NCBI GenBank assembly: GCA_947311845.1
Contig: CAMZMU010000041.1
Coordinates: forward strand, 111,653,407 to 111,717,406
Reading direction: 5' to 3'
DNA: 64,000 bases
Origin: Poa pratensis
Lineage: Eukaryota; Streptophyta; Magnoliopsida; Poales; Poaceae
Below are positions 1-9,653 of the stretch, piece by piece. Numbering within the stretch: the stretch's first letter is position 1; each line of letters starts with the position of its first letter. The position numbers were made by a program, and so were the translations under genes. Below the pieces are notes generated by a model. That model was not told the DNA's origin. It was given only the letters and a program-made list of their open reading frames with translations, and made no database searches.

Positions 1-2505
1 CCCGCAATTCTTGGTCAAAGTTCTATGCTTGTAGACTTTTGTTTGTTTTAGAAGATTGCAGGATATCTATATCATTTTAGTTTGTACAAGTTGCCAAGCT
101 TGGCACAGAAAGGATACCTAAAGTATTTTTGTATTCTCAGAAGCAGATGCAAAAAATGGGAGCTCATTTTAACATAAACATTATTCTCTTATCTACCCGT
201 TTAAGCTTCAGATGAAACTTTGAAGTTTTCTCATCATGTAACTAGTCACTATGTGGTTAACTCCATTCATGAGCTGCTCTTTGTTTTGCTGTTTCCCGAA
301 TCTTGTACTCCTTACTACCTCAAATAAGAAGTGAATGTTTTTTCTTTTCAAATCATGAAAGTTCTGCTTTGGCATCTAGATTTTGTTTTAATTTCATTAT
401 CAAATTATAGAAGAACAATAATATGATACTAATTTTGCTGCAAATTTTACTGGGGGTGTATATGAGTGAGTTGCTTCTGTCAGTATGGAACTGTGTAGTC
501 TTAGTATCGCTTATGGTTATTCTTTATTACCATAGATGCTTGACGACTATCATGAGTACTTGAAAAGTTGAAACAAAATCTTGTGCAACCATAGAAGTGC
601 TGAGCAGAAAGATTATGCGAAATCAAAATCGCCTTTTTCTTTAAACTTTACATGATAATTTCGCTTTTTTAAATAATTATTATGTATTCCATACATTCAT
701 CAAACCCATGTTTATTTGATATCCTTGATGGTTCAGACTGCGCCTTTGGATAAAAGGAAAATACAGGAGTTGAAGTCACAAGGGAGTAATGCAGTTGGAA
801 GAAAAGACTTTCTATCTGCCACAGAATTCTACAGTATGGTACGTTACAGTACCATATGTACGATCATAATTTTGCAACCTCGAAATTGTGTATTGCCTAA
901 ATTGTAGTGCCTTGCTCAGCTCTCTGCATGAAGCCGGCCAGGTTCATGCAGCATAACTCATAGAAATTCCATCCTGGTTTTACATTATTCGTGGAATACA
1001 AACACATTAATCTAAACTTTATTTAGAAAAAATAATCTTTGCTAAGATGTAGAGTTCCACGTGGCCAAATGTTTTGAGCCATTGGATGCCACAGTCCTAA
1101 TTAATACCATCCAGGGCTCCAGGCTTCATCTAGCTTTGATTTCTGAATTCTGTTAACTGAATAGGTTATCCAGATAATATCCAAGTAATAAATAGCTACG
1201 ATTATATGGTTCTTTCTTTTCTCAGTTATGTATGCATTCTTACTTATGTGAAAGATCTACTGTTAAGAACACCTGTCTCGCGTTAATGGAACGAGAGAAT
1301 CTCTTATTTTAACCAAGTTACAAAATACGTAATAACTTATTAGTAATTTTTTAGATCCATATATCAGTATATATTGCAACCTCAAAGACCAGGCATAATC
1401 TGAGGGTGCATTCAGGATTTTTGTTATCCCATACGTCGTAAAACTTAAATTCGGTCCAAAATTACAAACCTAGATTAAGCTGATAGGAGAGAGAACTCAA
1501 AATCCACCACAAAGGAAGATAGGATAAAGGTTAGTGAACTGTTTTTTGCTCTGCTGACTTGTTCATTTCTAGTTGTTCATGTGATCCATGTGTGAATGTC
1601 CTACACCAAGTTTCTGAACTAAATCTGGCTCATCGAAACATAATATTAATATGTTTCTACGTGCAACAATGTCATGTTTTTTGTACTAAGCTAATCGGTT
1701 CACTTTTTTGGATGCGTAGGCACTGGAGCTTGACCCTAACGATACAACCTTGTTCTCAAATAGGAGCCTGTGCTGGCTGAACTTGGGCAAGCCTCTACTC
1801 GGTCTGCTGGATGCTTTGGAATGTAGAACGAGGCGACCAGACTGGCCAAAGGCCCTCTACAGGCAGAGCAAAGCTTTAATGTCACTCAAGGTTGTGTCGT
1901 AGGAGATAGTTTCCTTGGGGCTTTGGCTTTTGTGGTGCCAATTGCTTATGGTCATTCGCTGCTTCTTATCATCAGGACTACGCTGGTGGGTGCGAGATGT
2001 TCTTGGATGCATTGAAACTTGACCCAGGGAGTGCCGAGATCGAGGATGGGCTGCGGTATGTTACTACTAGTTATCTGTGCTTTCTCAAAAAACGAAACAA
2101 GAAGTTATCGATGCCTTAGTTTTACAGTATGCTTATGACCGAAACTCATGCGCTGGTGCGTAACTGTCTATGAGTTGCATGTTCCATTACATCTGATGAT
2201 GGTCAAATATATCTAGAGAACTTCCATGTTTGTGAAATCTTCTACCCCTGAATAATGATTTTTGAGATTAAGATAAAAGTACTTACAGTACGAACATCAA
2301 GTCAGCTTGCAAGGTTCGGAGTAGGGCATACTTGGTACTTGCTCAAATCCTTCATGCAGTGCCATTATCATTAGCAAGTAATGTAATGTGGACACTGTTC
2401 TTTGCATCTGGTAACACGTCAAATATTATGCCTTCTATTTCCGTTTCTGTTGATGCTACCAAATTGTGTATCAGAAGCTGCGATAATTCCTTTATTTTCT
2501 CCACT
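1..2505 (+). repeat. Partial segmental duplicate of the ankyrin-TPR gene 3' end
   Basis: This stretch aligns by eye, introns included, with 17608-20850. The copy runs off the left edge of the window, so its full length is unknown. Two differences are informative. The Stowaway MITE at 19677-19916 is absent here, leaving a single TA between TTACTAC and GTTATC. A block matching about 20143-20675, which holds the terminal exon and another MITE, is missing near 2290-2312 and replaced by roughly 25 bp of unrelated sequence. Similarity fades after about 2505. Confidence 0.9.
737..2055 (+). pseudogene. Three TPR exons of the duplicated ankyrin-TPR gene (partial, terminal exon lost)
   Basis: Exons 737-838, 1720-1890 and 1976-2055 match exons 8-10 of the complete gene at 13662-20254. 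All three keep an open frame, AG/GT borders and identical lengths (102, 171 and 80 bp). The encoded segment is TPR-like: a DKRKIQELKSQGSNAV helix, then ALELDPNDTTLFSNRS and DALKLDPGSAEIEDGLR. The terminal exon coding the last 16 residues is missing, so translation would run past the donor at 2056. Upstream ankyrin exons, if present, lie outside the window. The lost 3' end suggests a pseudogene, but a new 3' end cannot be excluded. Confidence 0.75.
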
Positions 2506-2780
2506 ACTAATAAGAGGGTGAACATTATCTTCGCTACAGACACCAAACCAAAACGTACACAGGTCACCCAGGACCATTAGATCTTGCCCACTAAAACGGA
2601 TTGAACGACACAGTTTTGTTTTTGCCCGTTGTTTTCTTAAATATATTTACATTGGAGTTTTGGTATTATTCTATATTGTTTCTACCTTTTATGTTGATTT
2701 CAACTCCAACTCATTTTCCAATGGTCCTTTCACAACCGTAGGTTTTTATTAGGATTTTACGTGTTTCCCTTATCTTTGTG
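2506..2780. other. No gene seen
   Basis: AT-rich sequence between the duplicated gene segment and LTR-like debris. Short open frames exist on both strands, but none shows domain content or splice context. Confidence 0.5.
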
Positions 2781-3990
2781 TCTATGTGTAGGTGGTGTTT
2801 ATGAACAAATCACGATGGAGACGAAGGGAGAAGAATCCGAAGAAGTTACATGCACCAGATGGCAAGTTAAGAGGTTTGGAAAATGGTGATTTTTCCACCA
2901 AGCCAAAATCAAGATTGAAGGCCACTGGAGCGTGGGGCTCGTCCATATGAGTCCAAGCCAAAGATCACCCAAAACGGAGTTCGTATGAAGAAATGACGTC
3001 CAAAACTCTGCAAGACTCCAAAAGTTTTAACGAGTCAACCGGCGACTGTACCGCGAGTTCTGGGCGACGTAAATCACCCGAACTTTCATGATTCTTCACC
3101 GATTTCGATCCTGTTTGAAACCTAAACTTTTCTAAACTCATTGGCTCGGTTTGGGGTCAAGATGGAGTCATCTAGAGCCCTTGGATCAAGTGGAGGCCGC
3201 CTCTATAAGGAGGGGAAGACCTAGCCTTATGGATCCATCCACCATTGCAGCCTCCTCCCGGAGGGCTGCCGCCGCTCATCCACCATAGCCACCGCACCCA
3301 GAGGGCTGCTTCTCCATCTCCACCACAAAAGCTTCACCTCCAACAGCACCAAGACGTCCAAGCAAGAGGAGGAGAAGGAGGGCGCCGCCACCACCATCAC
3401 CACGCGTCGCTGTCACCGCCATCTCCATCAACGCCTCCAACTCTCTCTCTCTCTCTCTTGTTTAGTATTTGTAAGATTGAACTTGATGTTGAAAACATGT
3501 GTTGTTATTCATTTACGTTTGAGTAATTTATTCGGTTCTAGGTTGAGGTATGATCTAGTATGCTTCCCTAAACTATGTGGTATAATTTAGTGTTTTACTC
3601 TCTCTTTGTGACACGTACACGGAGGAGATAGATGAGTTTGTGTGACCCTTTCCGGTTGTGTGCTAACATCCTTCGTGTGACAACAGGGTTATAAGTGGTA
3701 CACTGTGTGACAACCCGGTAATCGGAATCGCTTATTTATCTAAAGAATACTTTGCCACTTAGTTGCCCACTAGTACTAGTGAGACCGAATGCCTAGACGC
3801 CGCTTTTGCTCTATTCAATCTTACATCTACAACCACTTTTTACTTTCAGTTTTGTCTTTACTTTTATTTGTTCTTTACTCTTTGTAATAGTTACTTTACA
3901 ACTCTCTTTATTATTGTTCCTTTAATAGCTTATAGAGTAGGCTATTTCCAAACTACAGTTTGGGTGCGAACATAACTGCGGTTGACAGCA
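2781..3990 (+). mobile_element. Probable LTR remnant (solo or degenerate LTR)
   Basis: The block contains a promoter-like TATA motif (CCTCTATAAGGAGGGGAAG near 3200). A GC-rich leader with proline/histidine-type triplets follows, then an AT-rich tail that resembles the U3-R-U5 layout of Gypsy-type LTRs. It sits directly before Copia coding debris, but the two may be unrelated. No matching second LTR, primer-binding site or target duplication was found. The 93-codon open frame at 3245-3526 is low complexity and not treated as a gene. Confidence 0.4.
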
Positions 3991-4249
3991 TAGTTGCGGG
4001 GCTGGTAGTACCAACCAATAGTGCTCTCCGTGGGAACGATGTAAATTGGGAGATCATACTTCCATGAATTGTGCAATAACGAACATGTGCACTTGCAGGT
4101 ATCAATATCTTCATAGTAGATCTTGGTGGTTATGTAAGACGGAAAATTTTAAATTCCTGCAAGTAACCCTATAGAGGAAGGCAAGGTGTGCAAGTTGTTG
4201 AAACTTTTTTGGGCAGAAGTAAGCACCTAATTTATGGCATGAGAAGTCT

Positions 4250-5290
4250 GATCAAACTTTCACATTTCTTGACTTTGTTATTCATGAGGCTGACAAATGC
4301 ATATACAATCGTTGTGGTGAGAACGAAGGACCTATGATCTGCTTGTATGTTTGTGACATGCTAATACCTGGGAACAACATCAAGGTCATCGAGCGGGTCA
4401 AGAATTTCTTGTCTCAAAGTTTGACATGAAAGTCGTTAGAGAAGTTGCTATTATTCTAAACATGAAGATCCCAAGAGATAAGAATGGTGGAATTACAATT
4501 ATGCAAACTCATTACGCGAAGAACGTTCTGAGTTTCTTTTGTTACTTATATTGCACTCCTTTGCCAATACCATATATATATAGTAATAAGATGCTTTGAA
4601 AGAACCAAAGAATAACTAGGGATAAACTGAGATAATATGAGATCATTGGCTCACTGTTGTACTTAATTAGTGCAACAAGCCTGGCATCACTTTGTAAGCA
4701 AACTTATCCGTTATTTCAAATTGAGGAGATGACCGTTCGCGTGCTCTTGAAATGATAATGCACTATCTAAAGGGAACATCGATATGTGGCATTCACTATA
4801 CTGGGTTTACGACGTTAGATGAAAGGTATAGTGACTCGAACATGATTTTTGATGTTGATGAGATAAAGGCCACACACGGATATGTAGTCACTCTTGTAGG
4901 TGGCATGTTTCTTGAAAGTCTTGCAAGGAGACCATCTTAAGGAGATCAACAACGGAAGTAGAACTCACAACATTTAAATAAAACCACGGTAGAAGCATAT
5001 TGTCTTTGTCAACACTTGATGGATGATTTACCAGTTGCTGACAAACTAGTACCGACTATTCTTTCGAGCTATGATAATAAAGGAATGATTGTCAAAGTAA
5101 ACAATTCAAATGATAACAGAAGTCGTCGAGACATGTAAATAGAAGATTAACATCTTTCAAGAAATAGATAAACTCTAGGGTGATAGTGTTGATTATATCC
5201 AAACCGCTAAGAATATGACGGACCCTTGTATATATGTAGAATTGTGATAGACACTACATCAAAGAAGATGGGTTTGAGACCCACGTGAGT
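4250..5290 (+). pseudogene. Decayed Copia retrotransposon pol fragment (RT and RNase H)
   Basis: Conceptual translation in broken frames gives Copia landmarks in the right order. CIYNRCGENEGPMICLYV and a YVCDML version of the YVDD box lie near 4290-4370. FDMKVVREVAIILNMKIPRD is near 4424. The RNase H-like stretch HYLKGTSICGIHYTGF leads to YSDSNMIFDVDEIKATHGYV at 4752-4940. A GMIVKVNNSNDN remnant of the late RNase H region lies near 5085. Frameshifts and stops are scattered throughout. No gag, integrase or intact LTR accompanies it. It is an old, dead fragment. Confidence 0.8.
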
Positions 5291-5437
5291 TACTCTATGT
5301 GATCAGAGATCCCGTGAATTAAAATTTGAGGAATAAGATTTTGATTAACTGGAGGATAGTATTTTTACTAACCCACCCCGCTAAAGATGCACAACTCTCC
5401 ACTAGTAGGAAAACCCAATTCTATGGAAGCTTATTCT

Positions 5438-5800
5438 GTGGCACACCTTATAGCCGTGCGCCACAGAATACGCTTCTGTGGCGCACCAGCCATGGTGCGC
5501 CACAGAATAGACTTATTCTGTGGCGCACGGCTATAAGGATGCGCCACAGAATAAGCGCGGGCCCCACACCAACGCACGGGTGTGCCACTTTTGACCTTAT
5601 TCTGTGGCGCGCTGGGTCAGGTGCGCCACAGAATAGGTTTATTCTGTGGCGCATCCATGCAGGTGCGCCACAGAATAAGGTGCTCTGGCCCTACAAATAA
5701 TTGGGGGGAACTATTCTGTGGCGCACCTGACCCAGTGCGGGTGCGCCACAGAATAAGCTTATTCTGTGGCGCACCAGTTAGGGGTGCGCCACAGAATAAC
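5438..5800. repeat. CACTA 5' subterminal inverted motif array
   Basis: About twelve copies of a motif close to ATTCTGTGGCGCACC occur in alternating orientation, forming back-to-back palindromes with short spacers. The same motif fills the other end of the element at 12212-12446. Arrays of short direct and inverted motifs next to the termini are typical of CACTA elements, where an element-encoded protein binds them. The palindromes create overlapping artificial reading frames on both strands. Confidence 0.85.
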
Positions 5801-6050
5801 TGTACCAGATATTTTATAAGGCCATCTCCACCCACTTTCCCCTACCCATTTCTCATTTCCTCTTCTTCCTCCTCTCCTCCCAACTCGTGGTGCTCCTCCT
5901 TCCCATCCATTTTTGACCATATATTTCTCCTTTTTTTTTAGTTAAACTTATTTTGGTTGATAGACTCCTCCATACATAGTCTCCTTTCTCCCATCTTCTA
6001 TTTTGGATCAAATCTACAAGGTGAGAAAGGTTATTGTGCTTTGACCATCT

Positions 6051-6268
6051 TGTTGGAAATGTTTGGAGGTACCTTGAGAGACCCTTGAGATTGCCGGAAC
6101 GTCGATTAACTTCCGTTCGGCAACTTCGGGTACTCCATATGTCCCTTTTTTTTAGCAAAGGTCATGCCGGATTTTTTCGTGAAATTTGGCATGACTTTGC
6201 TAAAAATAGGACATGTGGGGTATTAATTGTGCTTGTGCTTCCGACCATCGTGTCGTTGAGATGCCGGA
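6051..6268 (+). repeat. CACTA leader repeat, copy A (upstream of the transposase-remnant gene)
   Basis: First of three copies of a sequence that also precedes the second gene of the element (9134-9341 and 9376-9545). It contains two hairpins: a short one around GCCGGAACG, and a long one pairing CATATGTCCC...AGCAAAGGTCATGCC with GGCATGACTTTGCTAAAAATAGGACATGTGG. The copy lies about 100 bp before the likely start codon at 6367. An AG acceptor-like site (TGTATAG) follows at about 6353, so it may belong to a leader intron or a promoter. Confidence 0.8.
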
Positions 6269-6366
6269 CTGAGATGTGTTGTGTGTGTTTGTGTGTGCAT
6301 GCATGTTGCGGCTCTAATTAAGTTATGTACTCTCGTTTCTTCTCTATGTATAGCGCGTAGTCAACC

Positions 6367-7406
6367 ATGGTCATAATGATGAGCTCCAGTCAAATCAGAA
6401 CATACAAGGACCAAGCGAAGGCGGACATGATTCGGTCCAACGGGAGGCAGATAAGATGTCCGTGTCGAAAATGCAAACATGAGAGGTGGATACACCTTGA
6501 TTCTGGATTATTGGAGGAGCACCTGCTCAGGCACGGTTTCATGCCGGAACAAGCCAAACAAGATCATCGTCATGACGAAGGAGATGCCCGCGGCGGACAA
6601 GATGATCATGACGAAGGAGATGCCCGCGGCGGACAAGATGATGACGAAGGAGATGCCGGTGACAGACAAGATCATCATGATGACGAAGGAGATGCCGGCG
6701 GACATGATCATCATGACGAAGGAGACGAGCAGACCCCGCTAAGCCAAGTACGGAAGATGAAAAACTCATATTCTCCATATCACAGGGCCCCGCGCAGAAC
6801 GTGAAGACCTATCAGACGTACGACATCAATGGTTACAGATTCTGCACCGAGGAAAAGGACAGGAGTAGCGAATATCAAAACTCAGGAGTAACTATGCTAT
6901 CCTACGCCGATGACGAGGCTACCGTCAAACAAAGATACTTCGGAAGGATAGAGGAGATATGGGAGCTCAACTACTGTGGAGAGTCGGTGCCAATGTTCCG
7001 TGTGAGATGGGCCAAGAACGTCGAAAAAGAAGGCCGGTATTTCACCACCATGGTTATACCCGAAGCCAACTCGAAGAAAGCCTCCGCGAAAAATGAGCCA
7101 TGGGTACTCGCTAGCCAAGTCGATCAATGCTTCTTCATTACCGACCCGTCAAAGCCTAACCGTGTTGTCGTGAGGAGGGGCAAGAGGAGCATCATCGGAA
7201 TGGAAGGAGACGCCAATGAGGAGGACCTGGACGGCGATCCGAAGATCGAGGAGGAATTCGATAACTACTTCGACATGCCTACTACTAATTCTAAAGAAAA
7301 AAGGAAGACCTCCCTACCTACCAAAGGTTGTCCGTTCACGCGAAGAAGTCTCAAGGTGACCGGCCTAAGCTATTCAACCGCCAAGAAGGGAAAGAAGAAA
7401 TGCTAG
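6367..7406 (+). pseudogene. CACTA transposase remnant: N-terminal associated domain joined to C-terminal domain, core missing
   Basis: Frame one (6367-6804) begins with a transposase-associated domain: IRCPCRKCKHERW, then LEEHLLRHGFMPEQ. A tandem acidic repeat follows (HDEGDARGGQDD-type units, 36 bp, about 6573-6725). Frame two (from about 6801 to 7406) carries YDINGYRFCTEE and then QRYFGRIEEIWELNY, ANEPWVLASQVDQ-like and RGKRSIIGMEG signatures. These match the C-terminal DUF4216-like part of TNP2 transposases. A normal TNP2 has several hundred residues with the catalytic core between these ends. Here the core is gone and the junction is out of frame, so it cannot be active as read. Confidence 0.8.
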
Positions 7407-7527
7407 TTTGGAACCGGCCAGGACGAAGATCGAAAACTTTTTTGTGTATTATATATAATTTGTTTTGTATGAGAGACAAGCATATGGTCTATGTAATTTG
7501 ATATATATGGCACAATTTCAATATTTG

Positions 7528-7770
7528 TATTAACTGTTTTTTATTAACATGTGTGTAAAAACAGAAAATTTAAATAAAAAACCAACTATTAACTGTTTTT
7601 TTTTTATTAACATGTGTATAAAAATAGAAAATTTAAATAAAAAAACAACTATTAACTGTTTTTTTATTAACATGTGTGTAAAACAGAAAATTTAAATAAA
7701 AAACCAACTATTAACTGTTTTTTTATTAACATGTGTGTAAAAACAGAAAATTTAAATAAAAAAACCAACT
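7528..7770. repeat. About 60-bp tandem repeat, four copies, inside the CACTA element
   Basis: Four consecutive copies of a unit containing TATTAACTGTTTTTTATTAAC, then ATGTGTGTAAAAACAG and AAATTTAAATAAAAAACCAAC. They differ mainly in the length of A or T runs. The array lies just after the transposase-remnant gene and stops at an internal cluster of subterminal-type motifs. Low-copy AT-rich tandem arrays are common in CACTA elements. Confidence 0.85.
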
Positions 7771-7856
7771 ATTCTGTGGCGCACCCCTTATCGGGTGCGC
7801 CACATAATAAGCTAATTCTGTGGCGCACCGCTAGGGGGATGCGCCACAGAATAAGG
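7770..7856. repeat. Internal copy of CACTA subterminal palindromes
   Basis: ATTCTGTGGCGCACC motifs and their inverse appear four times here, far from either end of the element and between its two genes. No CACTA/TAGTG terminus or target duplication is beside them. Confidence 0.8.
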
Positions 7857-7972
7857 TACCTTATCCAAAAACCGGCCGCGCCGCCGCCGTTTTCTTCTTC
7901 ATTCTCATTCTTCTTTCTTCGATCTCTTCTTCCTCTCCCCATAACCCGCGCCGCCGCCGTTCACCCTCGCCG

Positions 7973-8070
7973 GCGCCGCCTCCCTCGTCCGTGCCGGCGC
8001 CGCCTCCCTCGTCCGCGACCCCGCCGCCTCCCTCGTCCGTGACCCCGCCGCCTCCCTCGTCCGTGCCAGC
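7973..8070. repeat. 24-bp GC-rich tandem repeat (four units)
   Basis: Four units of GCCGCCTCCCTCGTCCGT with variable GCCGGC, GACC or GCCAGC spacers. Translated, they give alternating proline/serine or glycine-rich short frames on both strands, which are unlikely to be real proteins. Confidence 0.7.
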
Positions 8071-9133
8071 GCCCCCGACCCGCCCCAACCCGCCCCACCT
8101 CACGCACCACCGCCGCCGACGAGGTCCGCATCCAATTCCCCTTCCCACTAATTTGTGCCGACGGATATATATGAGGTCTCACTAATCTGTGCGCTCAGTA
8201 GGACGCCAGTGACTTCAATCGCTCACGCTGAGCTAGGTTTGTTGAAGCATGTGTATCGATCATGTATTTTTCAATTCTATGTTGTTGAGGAATCACAGAT
8301 TAGTTGGGCCGTTTCATATAAACTGTGGTTACATGTTCTAGAAGGTTGAGATCTTCGCACCCCATAATAATGCTGGTGGTCTACCTAAGAATTCCTCCCA
8401 TTGATCTGTTTGCCCACCATTACCACGTACGTTGACCTCAGGAAACGGCTTCGAAAGAAAAACGTTATAACTGCAATAGCATCTTGACTCACCGGACAGT
8501 TGCAGGCCGCCGTTAAGACACACAAATCTTTTGTGTGTGTGTGTGGGTAAGACACACAGATCGACCTCGAAAATTAAGACATTATTAAAGAGATCGTCGT
8601 TCCATTACATTGGAAATTTGGAACCGGAAACATGATTGGCCTGGTTGCCTACAGAGGCACATGCGCAGTTTGCATCTACAGACTACAGTATGATCTATCT
8701 GGCGGTGGTAGGTCGAGTCTCGACTCCAACGAATCGAGTCCTCGTTCCGTGCAAATGAAATTCAACATCGTCTTCCCTGTCCTTTTAAGCCAAGATATTG
8801 AATAGTAAAAGTTTCGTCACATTCTTTATTCCATCCATAAACCAACTACGTGCTTGCTATGCCTTTTAATCATTAAGTCATTTCGGCTCAACCATCTGGA
8901 AGAGTGGTGTGCTCTATCTTTATGAAAATAGGATAGCCCTAGAAAAATATTGCTAAGTAATATCGTGACTGTGGAGATGCTTATGTGTTGTGTATGTGTG
9001 TAGGCCCCCCCGTTGCTTCCTGCTGCTCAAGGTGGTGCCCTCCTATATTTTGCGGATGTTCTTGTGATGTTGTTGACCGGGGATGCATGTGTTGTTGTGA
9101 TGTTGTTGGCCGGGAATGCCGGCCAACATGATT

Positions 9134-9341
9134 TGTGAAATGTTTGCAGGTACCCCGAGAGGCCCTTGAGATTGCCGGAACGTCGATTAACTTCCGTTCC
9201 GGCAATTTCGGGTACTCCATATGTCCCTTTTTTAGCAAAGGTCATGCCGGATTTTTTCGTGAAATTTGGCATGACTTTGCTAAAAATAGGACATATGGGG
9301 TATTGTGCTTGTGCTCCGACCATCGTGTCGTTGAGATGCCG
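9134..9341 (+). repeat. CACTA leader repeat, copy B
   Basis: Second copy of the leader repeat. Its hairpins are clear: ATTGCCGGAACG (9171-9182) pairs perfectly with CGTTCCGGCAAT (9195-9206). A second arm, 9217-9248, pairs with 9268-9298 with few mismatches. Each arm begins with a ...GCAG/GTACC motif that could be a splice acceptor. It lies upstream of the Ulp1-like gene. Confidence 0.85.
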
Positions 9342-9375
9342 GCCGGAGGTGCCGGCCGTAGATGTGTTTTTTTTT

Positions 9376-9545
9376 TGTTGGAAATGCTTGCAGGTACCCC
9401 GAGAGGCCCTTGAGATTGCCGGAACGTCGATTAACTTCCGTTCCGGCAATTTCGGGTACTCCATATGTCCCTTTTTTAGCAAAGGTCATGCCGGATTTTT
9501 TCGTGAAATTTGGCATGACTTTGCTAAAAATAGGACATATGGGTA
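9376..9545 (+). repeat. CACTA leader repeat, copy C
   Basis: Third copy, almost identical to copy B over 170 bp and in direct orientation 35 bp after it. It ends about 110 bp before the start codon at 9654. An acceptor-like TTTTTAATGCAG sits at about 9636-9647, so copies B and C may lie in a 5' intron or promoter of the second gene. Confidence 0.85.
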
Positions 9546-9653
9546 TTGCGACTAGTGCATGGGCCGGGGTATCTTAGTACTTATTAGTTAGGTGATTTTT
9601 TTATCTTAAATTTGTTATACTAACTTTTTGCCTCTTTTTAATGCAGTGCAAAC

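Noticed and set aside
5326..5941. Overlapping 68-124-codon frames on both strands rich in Cys-Gly-Ala-Pro and Leu-Phe-Cys-Gly
   Set aside because: They are read-through of the CACTA subterminal palindromes; the same false peptides appear at 12,094-12,372.
6479..6778. Alternative plus- and minus-strand frames over the acidic repeat
   Set aside because: Shadow frames of the 36-bp tandem repeat in the transposase remnant; only one frame carries the CPCxxC and HLLRHGF domain.
7861..8185. Proline- or glycine-rich frames on both strands
   Set aside because: Produced by a 24-bp GC-rich tandem repeat without domain content.
9027..9577. Seemingly conserved proteins (PERPLRLPERRLTSVP and minus-strand relatives) repeated three times
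   Set aside because: Repetition is due to the non-coding leader repeat; frames differ between copies and follow the hairpins.
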